Below are positions 34,664-40,246 of a stretch of 40,246 bases of DNA, one piece after another. How positions within the stretch are numbered: the stretch's first letter is position 1; each line of letters opens with the position of its first letter. The position numbers and the translations under genes are program-made. The notes beneath the pieces were generated by a model. It worked only from the letters and a program-made list of their open reading frames with translations, did not search any database and had not been told where the DNA came from. Source of the stretch: Desulfuromonas sp. (GTDB lineage: Bacteria; Desulfobacterota; Desulfuromonadia; Desulfuromonadales; BM501); contig NZ_PKUB01000018.1 in assembly GCF_002868845.1 (NCBI RefSeq), positions 120,790 to 161,035 of the forward strand, read 5' to 3'.

Positions 34664-35313
34664 AGCCCGAGGTCCTGGTCGATGAGAATCACCGTGACCC
34701 GTCCCCTGGGAAAGGATTTCTCGGTGATGGTCCAGGTGTTACAGATGCGCTGGGGGCTGTCGCAGTCGTGGCAGCAGCCGGTGCGGGCGCAGGGGGTCGC
34801 GAAGGCGTGGCGCATGGCGTTGGCCGGGGCGGCCAGTTCGCGGACCCGGTCCATGGCCGCCTCGAGACTCGGCACGATCTTGTTGCGCCCGGCAAAGATG
34901 ATCACCCTTTTGGGACCGAAGGCGATGGCCGCAACCCGGTTGGCGACCATGTCCAGGTTCACCAGCTGGCCCCCCTCGGTGACGGCGTTGCTGCCCGTGA
35001 GGAACAGATCGACCAGCAGGGCTCGGCGGCGGCGCTCGATGCCCTCTCCGCGCTCCACCCCCGGCTCGAAGGTGCGGATCACCTCCAGCCCGGGGCGGAC
35101 GAGGAGTTTGTCGAGGATGCCTGTCGCCTGCATGGTGAGGGAGTCCCCCCAGGAGAAGGACTTCGCCTCGAGGCGGGGCAGGATCTCCCCGATGACCAGA
35201 TCCCCGGCCTCGGCCGGGGTGGCCGAAACGAAGGCTTCGAAGCCGTTGGCCTCCAGGGCCTGGCGGCACATCTCGAGCCGGTTCCGGGACTCGTGTCGGG
35301 GCGGGGTTTCCAT
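34660..35313 (-). CDS. LUD-domain (DUF162) lactate-utilization-type protein
   Basis: This 217-residue protein has the LUD fold seen in LutC. The segments WGDSLTMQATGILDKLL, DLFLTGSNAVTEGGQLVNLD and RVIIFAGRNKIVPSLEAAMD are the family core. The C-terminal CARTGCCHDCDSPQRICN cysteine cluster is found in a subset of DUF162 members and may bind metal. LutA and LutB partners are absent, so a lactate-oxidation role cannot be assumed. It is coupled by a four-base overlap to the Nudix gene. Confidence 0.87.
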   Translation of the reverse strand: METPPRHESRNRLEMCRQALEANGFEAFVSATPAEAGDLVIGEILPRLEAKSFSWGDSLTMQATGILDKLLVRPGLEVIRTFEPGVERGEGIERRRRALLVDLFLTGSNAVTEGGQLVNLDMVANRVAAIAFGPKRVIIFAGRNKIVPSLEAAMDRVRELAAPANAMRHAFATPCARTGCCHDCDSPQRICNTWTITEKSFPRGRVTVILIDQDLGL

Positions 35314-35377
35314 GCGCCCATGATACCCCCTGGCCGTGCCGAGGGGAAGGGGGAAATGGTGCGGACTGCGCGGAGGG

Positions 35378-36208
35378 CTACTGTCCCTGTTGCATCATTT
35401 CCTGAAGGCGGCGCATCATCTCTTCCACATTTTCCACCCCCTCCATGGAGCCCTGATCGTCCATTCCCTCCATCGGGGGGAGCCCCTCCTTCATCGCCTC
35501 GTTCAGCCCCTCCATGGCCTCCCGCATCGTCTTCCCGACATCGACCACATCATACCCCGCCGGAACGGTGAACCACCCCTCCGGAGTCGATGCGTTCCGC
35601 TCCAGCTGCAGAACCCGGTACACCACCATTCCCTGGGGGTCCTCCACCTGCAGGGGGATGCCGTGCTTTTCGTAGATCTCCCGGGTGTTTCCGAAAGCCC
35701 GGTCGCAGGGGTCTTCTTCCGCACCGTAGAGCATCTCCTGCTGCTGTTCCGATTCGCCGAAATCTTCGAGCATGGACATGTGCTCGGCAAACTCCCGGGC
35801 CTTTTTGGAAAGCAGGAATTCCCCGCAGCTTTCTCCCTCGGCGCTTATGTGGAACCTTGTCGTGGGCAGGCCAGCGACCTTCGGTCCCTTTCCGATTTTC
35901 TCGAAGGTCGCCCGCAGGCGTTTTCCTTTCCCCTTGTCTTTCCCGCCCGCCATGGCCCCGCTCATGTCCATGACGGTGCGCTCCTGCGGGTTGACCACGA
36001 AAAATTGGCGCCGGTCGTTGTCGAGGAGCATGTATTCGGGGCGGCCGACCAAGGCCTGGCGCATTTTGGCCTTCTCGAACCACAACTCCTCGATCATCGT
36101 CCCTTCCTCCCCATCGTCGATTTCCACCTTCATGTAGGAGGCCGCGAAGGCGACGGCGGGGAGGAGGCAGAAGAGCAGAAACAGGATCGGAACGGCGGTT
36201 CTGGTCAT
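35378..36208 (-). CDS. Secreted DUF4412-like protein
   Basis: This 276-residue protein starts with a signal peptide (MTRTAVPILFLLFCLLPAVA, cut after AFA). The body has a beta-rich part (YMKVEIDDGEEGTMIEELWF, YMLLDNDRRQFFVVNPQERT) like DUF4412 proteins, then a helical acidic tail full of Met, Glu and Gln (EEMMRRLQEMMQQGQ). The identification is tentative. It should be in the periplasm. CAGGAGA lies 6 bases before its ATG, and it follows the TM2 gene by 19 bases. Confidence 0.65.
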   Translation of the reverse strand: MTRTAVPILFLLFCLLPAVAFAASYMKVEIDDGEEGTMIEELWFEKAKMRQALVGRPEYMLLDNDRRQFFVVNPQERTVMDMSGAMAGGKDKGKGKRLRATFEKIGKGPKVAGLPTTRFHISAEGESCGEFLLSKKAREFAEHMSMLEDFGESEQQQEMLYGAEEDPCDRAFGNTREIYEKHGIPLQVEDPQGMVVYRVLQLERNASTPEGWFTVPAGYDVVDVGKTMREAMEGLNEAMKEGLPPMEGMDDQGSMEGVENVEEMMRRLQEMMQQGQ

Positions 36209-36227
36209 GGTGGTCTCCTGGGCCGCT

Positions 36228-36662
36228 TTACAGTGGCGTTGCTATGGCGGGAGGCGCTTTCTCCGCATCGGGCTTGTTGACAAGGGCGACCTGGCTGTTG
36301 AGGGTCCAGAAGTCGTAGAGGTATCCCACTCCGAACAAGCCTCCGGTCACCAGGTAGAGGATGCCGGTGATCCACTTGCGCATATACATCCGGTGTACGC
36401 CGAGCAGGCCGAGAAAAGTCAGGAGGATCCAGGCGGCGGTATAGTCGATTTCGCCGGCGCTGTACCGACGGCCCGCCCTGCGTTCCATCGAAGGGATCAG
36501 GAAGAGATCGACGAGCCAGCCGATGCCGAGCAGGCCGAGGGTGAAGAAGTAGATCGTCCCGGAGATCGGCCTGCCGAAATAGAAGCGGTGCGATCCTGTG
36601 AACCCGAACAGCCACAGGATGTAGCCGATCGCCTTGATGTGGGTCTGGGTGCCTGTCGTCAT
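36228..36662 (-). CDS. Double TM2-domain membrane protein
   Basis: This 144-residue membrane protein contains two TM2 domains in tandem. The first is YILWLFGFTGSHRFYFGR with TIYFFTLGLLGIGWLVDLFL. The second is WILLTFLGLLGVHRMYMRKW with GILYLVTGGLFGVGYLYDFW. Each has the G-x-H-R-F/M-Y turn between two helices. The repeat probably arose by duplication within the gene. Function of TM2 proteins in bacteria is unknown. It is in an apparent operon with the DUF4412-like gene. Confidence 0.88.
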   Translation of the reverse strand: MTTGTQTHIKAIGYILWLFGFTGSHRFYFGRPISGTIYFFTLGLLGIGWLVDLFLIPSMERRAGRRYSAGEIDYTAAWILLTFLGLLGVHRMYMRKWITGILYLVTGGLFGVGYLYDFWTLNSQVALVNKPDAEKAPPAIATPL

Positions 36663-36740
36663 GGAGGTTCGCCTTTCTGGCCGGGAGGAAGCCGATGGCC
36701 GGGGTGGATGGTGGGAGAACTTCAGGGGCGCAGCGACCGG

Positions 36741-36863
36741 TTACTTCGGCCCGCGCTTTTCGCGACGTTCCATTAATTTTGCAATGATTTCAAAAGGGAT
36801 GACGGCGATGACGGCGAAAATGACGGTTGCGATGACGGCGAGAACGGTTTCGATGATGCCCAT
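36741..36863 (-). CDS. 40-residue small membrane protein
   Basis: On the minus strand ATG at 36863 follows AAAGGAGGGG by 7 bases and opens a 40-codon frame: MGIIETVLAVIATVIFAVIA, then VIPFEIIAKLMERREKRGPK. One hydrophobic helix (residues 3-28) is followed by a basic tail that should stay in the cytoplasm. On the plus strand the codons look like a GATGACGGC repeat, which is just the coding for alternating Val, Ile and Ala. A promoter candidate sits just upstream. No family is recognised. Confidence 0.65.
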   Translation of the reverse strand: MGIIETVLAVIATVIFAVIAVIPFEIIAKLMERREKRGPK

Positions 36864-36916
36864 GGCGAGCCCCTCCTTTGGGGAGATGAAAAAGGATATC
36901 CGAACCTAAGTATATT

Positions 36917-36944
36917 AGTATAACTCGCATCGGCGAAGGAGCAA
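36917..36944 (-). promoter_or_regulatory. Probable promoter of the 40-residue gene
   Basis: On the minus strand TTGCTC (36939-36944) is followed after 16 bases by TATACT (36917-36922), about 55 bases upstream of the ATG at 36863. Confidence 0.45.
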
Positions 36945-36990
36945 TGGAACGGGGCGAAAATGGGGCGGCGCAGGCCGGGACGGCCCACGG

Positions 36991-37851
36991 TCAGTGGCGG
37001 ACCTCGTCGGTCCAGACCGTGAAGCCGACCAGGGTGTTGAGGCCGAAAGCGGTGGTCAGGGCGACGTCCCCGGCGTCGCGGCCCCGGGCCATCAGGACCC
37101 GCCCGATGCGGGGGATGTTGTGGCGGGCGTCGAAGGTGTGCCATCGCCCGTCGAGGTAGGCTTCGAACCAGGCGCTGAAATCCATCGGGTAGGGAACCGG
37201 CGGGACGCCGATGTCGCCGAGGTAGCCGCAGGCATAGCGGGCCGGGATGTTCATGCAGCGGCAGAAGGAGATGGCCAGGTGCATGAAGTCGCGGCAGACC
37301 CCGACCCGTTCGGTGAAGGTGTCCCAGGCGCTCATGGTAGGCCGGGCGTACTCGTAGCCGAAGCGGATGTTGGCATGCACCCAGTCGCAGATCGCCTGGA
37401 CGCGCCCCCATCCCTCGGGGGCCGACCCTAACATGTCCCAGGCCGCCTCGGTCAGCCGGTCGGTGTCGCAGTAGCGGCTGCCGGCAAGAAAGGGCAGCGT
37501 CTCTACCGGCAGTTCCGGCACCGGGTGTTGACGGGCTTCGGCGCAGACCGGGTCCGGCTCTCCGCTGTCGCTGGCGAGGGCGTCGGTCCATATCCGAAAG
37601 CGGCCCGCCGGGGCCACGGTGCGGCCACAGCGGTTGCCAAAGCAGTCGATGAATTCGGTGATCTCCACTGACGGGTCGGTGTGAAGGTGGTCCGGTTCGA
37701 GCAGGGAGGAAGCCCGGGAAGGGTGTGTTTTGAGCATCAGGAGCAGGGGGGTCGGCGCGGTAAAGTGGAAGACCAGTTCGTAACCGAGGCGGATGGTCAT
37801 CCCCTTGCAGGTGTCGGGTGGATTAAGGCCGGACACATGGTTCGTCTCCAT
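36991..37851 (-). CDS. Transglutaminase-like protein
   Basis: This 286-residue protein has the transglutaminase-like fold of bacterial cysteine-protease relatives. The catalytic Cys is in ERVGVCRDFMHLAISFCR. The His and Asp are in DGRWHTFDARHNIPRIGR. The N-terminal beta part starts RLGYELVFHFTAPTPLLLML, as in proteins that hold a bacterial transglutaminase N-domain. No signal peptide is seen. I chose the ATG at 37851 because GGAG lies 8 bases upstream; MTIRLG at 37800 is possible. The real substrate is unknown. Confidence 0.87.
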   Translation of the reverse strand: METNHVSGLNPPDTCKGMTIRLGYELVFHFTAPTPLLLMLKTHPSRASSLLEPDHLHTDPSVEITEFIDCFGNRCGRTVAPAGRFRIWTDALASDSGEPDPVCAEARQHPVPELPVETLPFLAGSRYCDTDRLTEAAWDMLGSAPEGWGRVQAICDWVHANIRFGYEYARPTMSAWDTFTERVGVCRDFMHLAISFCRCMNIPARYACGYLGDIGVPPVPYPMDFSAWFEAYLDGRWHTFDARHNIPRIGRVLMARGRDAGDVALTTAFGLNTLVGFTVWTDEVRH

Positions 37852-37936
37852 GGCGATTCTCCGTCTTGGCAGGCTCTTTTTGGATACCCCGCCATTATAC
37901 CGAGTCTTGCGCTTTCTGTCATCGGGGGAAGGTGGG

Positions 37937-38713
37937 CTACATCTCGATCGGGGCCGGCGACTCGTCCAGGTAGGCCGTCCCGGCCGGGTCGAGGTATTCG
38001 CCGTTCTCCCAGCGCCCGCGCAGGACCTCCCCGTTGTCCGCATAGGTGAAGCGGCCCGAGCCGTGAAAGAGCCCTTTTTTGAACTGACCTTCGTAGGTGT
38101 CCCCGTTGGCGTAAATCGCGAGGCCGAACCCGTCCCAGTAGCCGTCCCGGAATTCGCCGTCGAAACGGTCCCCGTTGGCGTAGGCCGCAAGCCCTTTGCC
38201 GTTGCAGAGCCCCTCGCGGAAATCCCCGGCGACCTTGGAGCCGTCCTCGTAGGTCTGGATGCCCCTGCCATGGTAAAGGCCGTTCTTGAATTCCCCCTCG
38301 TAGACTTCCCCGAAAACGCTCGTGAAGACCCCGGTGCCGTTGAAGTTTCCCTCTTCGAACTGGCCCTCGTAGAGGTCGCCGTTGCGGTAGGTCAATCGGC
38401 CCCTGCCGCTCTTCAGGCCCTCGCGGTACTCGCCCTCGTAGGTCCAGCCCCTGGCGTGGGTGTGGCGGCCGGAGCCGTGGCGAAGGCCCCGGTGGAACTC
38501 CCCCTCGAAGCTCGACCCGTCCCGCCAGGTTAGTTTTCCATGGCCCTCGAAGAGGCAGTTTCGGAACTCTCCCTCGTAGACGGAACTGTCCGAAAGCTGG
38601 ATTTTGCCGCTCCCGTTCTCGACTTCGCAGGCGATGGCGGGAGAGGGAAGAAACAAGAGGAGAAGGAGGATGGGGGCGAGAAAAGAGGAGGCGCGCGGCA
38701 TGATAATGTCCAT
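37937..38713 (-). CDS. Exported MORN-repeat protein
   Basis: This protein of about 258 residues has a signal peptide (MPRASSFLAPILLLLLFLPS, ending near AIAC) and nine tandem MORN repeats of 23 residues, each with a Y/F-x-G-x-F type strand and G-x-G turn, for example YEGEFRNCLFEGHGKLTWRD. The Cys after AIA may be a lipid site, but a hydrophobic residue at -3 is missing, so this is uncertain. It should lie in the periplasm or on the envelope. Starts at 38713 and 38701 are both possible and neither has a good ribosome site. Confidence 0.85.
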   Translation of the reverse strand: MDIIMPRASSFLAPILLLLLFLPSPAIACEVENGSGKIQLSDSSVYEGEFRNCLFEGHGKLTWRDGSSFEGEFHRGLRHGSGRHTHARGWTYEGEYREGLKSGRGRLTYRNGDLYEGQFEEGNFNGTGVFTSVFGEVYEGEFKNGLYHGRGIQTYEDGSKVAGDFREGLCNGKGLAAYANGDRFDGEFRDGYWDGFGLAIYANGDTYEGQFKKGLFHGSGRFTYADNGEVLRGRWENGEYLDPAGTAYLDESPAPIEM

Positions 38714-38799
38714 TAGGTATTGGGTTTCAAGTCTTTGAAAAAGAATGCAAAGCAGGCAATGGGATTGAGTCTGCGTCCGTGGGATTGTCTCCCCCTGGT

Positions 38800-39129
38800 C
38801 TACTTCGGAGGCAGGGAGAGGGCGTAGTCCACCCCCATCTGAACCCACTTCTTCAGGTCGGTCTCGGCGTTCCACCCCTCGGGGGCGACCTTGACCCACC
38901 CGGTCATCGGGCGGCCGGTGAAGTCGAATAATGCGGCGTGGGGTTCGTCCAGGGCCTCGGCGTACTTCACCGGGCCGACCCGGGCGATGAGGAAGTCGCC
39001 GACGATGCCGCAGGCCATGTTGCCCTTCAGCATGAAGCAGATCCCGCCGAACATCTTCTTTTCAACGTATCCCTCGCGGGCGATCAGTTCGACCCGGATC
39101 CTCCCGGCGAGTTCTTCACTGTAGGCCAT
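38800..39129 (-). CDS. TfoX N-terminal domain protein
   Basis: This 109-residue protein matches the TfoX N-terminal domain: a helix, then KKMFGGICFMLKGNMACGIV, DFLIARVGPVKYAEALDEPH and RPMTGWVKVAPEGW. It lacks the C-terminal domain of the competence regulator TfoX/Sxy. Single-domain forms like this are common and their function is not known. AGAAAGG lies 5 bases before the ATG. Confidence 0.88.
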   Translation of the reverse strand: MAYSEELAGRIRVELIAREGYVEKKMFGGICFMLKGNMACGIVGDFLIARVGPVKYAEALDEPHAALFDFTGRPMTGWVKVAPEGWNAETDLKKWVQMGVDYALSLPPK

Positions 39130-39210
39130 GAATACCTTTCTGTGAGCATCTCTCAGGTTATGTGCTGCGGAAAGTTGCCTTCTGCCAGGGCAACAGGGGC
39201 GATTGAACTC

Positions 39211-39274
39211 AAAATCGGCCTCACGCCCGTTCGCATTCGCTCACTCAAGCCGCAAAGTCGCAAAGAAAATCATG
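39211..39274 (-). repeat. Dispersed intergenic repeat, copy B
   Basis: Read on the minus strand, this matches copy A (23024-23087) over about 64 bases with only scattered differences, and both share the core GCGAACGGGCGTGAGGC exactly. Confidence 0.75.
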
Positions 39275-39314
39275 AGGAATCGCTTTTTTGCCCTTCTTGG
39301 CGTCTTTGCGGCTT
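39247..39314. repeat. Imperfect inverted repeat (REP-like hairpin)
   Basis: AAGCCGCAAAGTCGCAAAG at 39247-39265 and CTTGGCGTCTTTGCGGCTT at 39296-39314 are inverted repeats that agree at 17 of 19 positions, with 30 bases between. The left arm is part of repeat copy B. Confidence 0.7.
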
Positions 39315-39494
39315 TGCGTGAGACACGGGTGTTGGGTTTGGGGTCGATCGTTACACCCGCTCATTTTAAAACGGGAGGAGGTGAAAAGGGTAGCCCTGTC
39401 GCGGTCTTTTGTCCAGCGAACGTGGGCGGGCCGGGACGAAGCGGCAAGCTTGGGAGGGGAATGGGGCGTGGGGTGTGGGCCGTCCCGGAAGGGC

Positions 39495-39998
39495 TCAGGA
39501 GGTCGTTCGGGCGAGGGTTCTGGCGTAGGTTTCCTGGATGATGAGGGCGTCCGAACTCGCCCTGTGGCGCTTCAGGTCCATGTCGGTGATGACCCGGTTT
39601 TTTGCCGTGTGCCAGATGTCCATCTGGGGTTCCGACAAGATCAGCTCCAGGGCGCTGACGCTGAACTTGCAAGGGACGCCCGCCATGTAAAAAAGCTTGT
39701 CCACCCAGGGTTTGTCCACCACCCATCCGTCTGAGTAGATGGTTTGGCCCTCGAGTATTTCGTTGAGATTGGCCGCTACCGCCTGAAGCGGTCTGCCGTG
39801 GGCCGTCAGGATCTCCTGCGTGACTTCGTGCTCCTTCTCGGCTTCCTCGTCCCAGTGGGTCCACTCGGGGTGGGGAGCGATGAGGGTGCAGAAACGCTCG
39901 CCGGATGAGAGGGCCAGGCCGATTTCGATGGGGTAGCTGAACGGGCCGAACCCGGAGGCTTCGACATCGATGATGGAGGGTCTTGCGCCAGGAACCAC
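39495..39998 (-). CDS. DEDD-type 3'-5' exonuclease family protein
   Basis: This protein of about 167 residues has the first exonuclease motif SIIDVEASGFGPFSYPIEIG with the catalytic Asp-x-Glu. The second Asp region is around SDGWVVDKPWVDKLF, and the last motif is HRASSDALIIQETYART with the general-base His and Asp. This resembles small RNase T/DnaQ-like single-domain enzymes. The substrate is unknown. I chose the GTG at 39998 because it leads straight to the first strand and has GAGAAAGG upstream; the frame is open to 40106 with no good start. Downstream of 40107 I see no feature. Confidence 0.72.
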   Translation of the reverse strand: MVPGARPSIIDVEASGFGPFSYPIEIGLALSSGERFCTLIAPHPEWTHWDEEAEKEHEVTQEILTAHGRPLQAVAANLNEILEGQTIYSDGWVVDKPWVDKLFYMAGVPCKFSVSALELILSEPQMDIWHTAKNRVITDMDLKRHRASSDALIIQETYARTLARTTS

Positions 39999-40246
39999 TG
40001 GGTTGTTGCCTTTCTCCCAAGATACCCGACAGGCCGGGATGCCCCGATGGGCGGGGTTTGCAACTTTGGTGGCATTAAATGTACCTTCTGGGCCACGCAA
40101 AGGCAAAACAATAATCTACGGTTCGTTGCCCGAAGCCGACGTCATGACGTTCTTGTCCTGCGTGGCCAGCCTTGTTTTTCCCGGGGATCAAGGGGAGGGG
40201 GGGCTCACGCTGGAGAATTCTTTCGGGAGGGCTTAGAACAACCGGG

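Larger units (their letters stand above)
39130..39494. other. Intergenic region with repeat elements
   Basis: No gene is found. It holds a small stem (GTTGCC/GGCAAC, 39174-39194), the second copy of the dispersed repeat and its inverted arm, and a GC-rich stretch downstream of the exonuclease gene with no clear terminator. Confidence 0.55.

Noticed and set aside
36800-36850. GATGACGGC-type tandem repeat
   Set aside because: It is explained as the coding sequence of the Val/Ile/Ala helix of the 40-residue protein on the minus strand.
39970-40236. Plus-strand frame at the window end
   Set aside because: It overlaps the exonuclease start region antisense, has no clear ribosome site and no recognisable motif.

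Overview
This GC-rich window reads like the chromosome of a deltaproteobacterium close to Desulfuromonas/Geobacter. That is an inference from gene content: a cysE-iscR-iscS-iscU-mnmA-mtaB cluster, a class I Fe-S fumarase, an archaeal-type cofactor-independent phosphoglycerate mutase, a methyl-accepting chemotaxis protein (MCP), a diguanylate cyclase and a mutS-amidase-glnD-xerD series. There is no rRNA, tRNA, CRISPR array, phage or insertion sequence that I can support. Most of the window is housekeeping DNA with tight gene packing.

Layout. 1-2915: the end of a peptide-type ABC permease, then YchJ-like and WbuC-like genes in a coupled run, then a sodium-dependent transporter. 2985-3253: a decayed mutM, followed by a thioesterase and a GAF-domain chemoreceptor. 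5950-7434 (minus): a CDF metal exporter and an unknown protein. 7652-17006 (plus): mutS, an amidase broken by one in-frame stop, glnD, xerD and apgM. 17361-19704 (minus): a tandem ACT protein and fumarase. 19902-22862 (plus): a thiolase and ilvA. 23158-28669 (plus): a cysteine/Fe-S/tRNA-thiolation operon behind an IscR-type operator. 28666-33106 (minus): GDPD, a UMF1-type transporter, YkgJ, a GGDEF protein and DUF4126. 33107-34060: an AT-rich stretch with a 63-residue membrane peptide and a probable small RNA. 34061-39998 (minus): Nudix, LUD, DUF4412-like, TM2, a 40-residue peptide, transglutaminase, MORN, TfoX-N and a DEDD exonuclease.

How genes work together. CysE commits serine to cysteine synthesis, IscS takes sulfur from cysteine, and IscU assembles clusters. 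MnmA uses sulfur for tRNA 2-thiouridine, and MtaB is an Fe-S enzyme that methylthiolates tRNA. A single IscR-type operator upstream of cysE could tie the set to Fe-S status. The mutS-amidase-glnD junctions overlap by a few bases, so the amidase nonsense codon may also affect glnD expression.

Most notable signals: an ochre codon exactly where the amidase zinc-ligand glutamate should be; a mutM relic that keeps its N-terminal signature and a damaged zinc finger; a promoter-to-terminator unit of about 90 nt whose terminator loop carries CCTCCT, the anti-Shine-Dalgarno core; back-to-back fumarase/thiolase promoters with a palindrome in the spacer; a dispersed intergenic repeat; and a chemoreceptor with altered tip residues. 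I found no clear new multi-gene defence or metabolic system. The small RNA candidate is the best lead for something undescribed.
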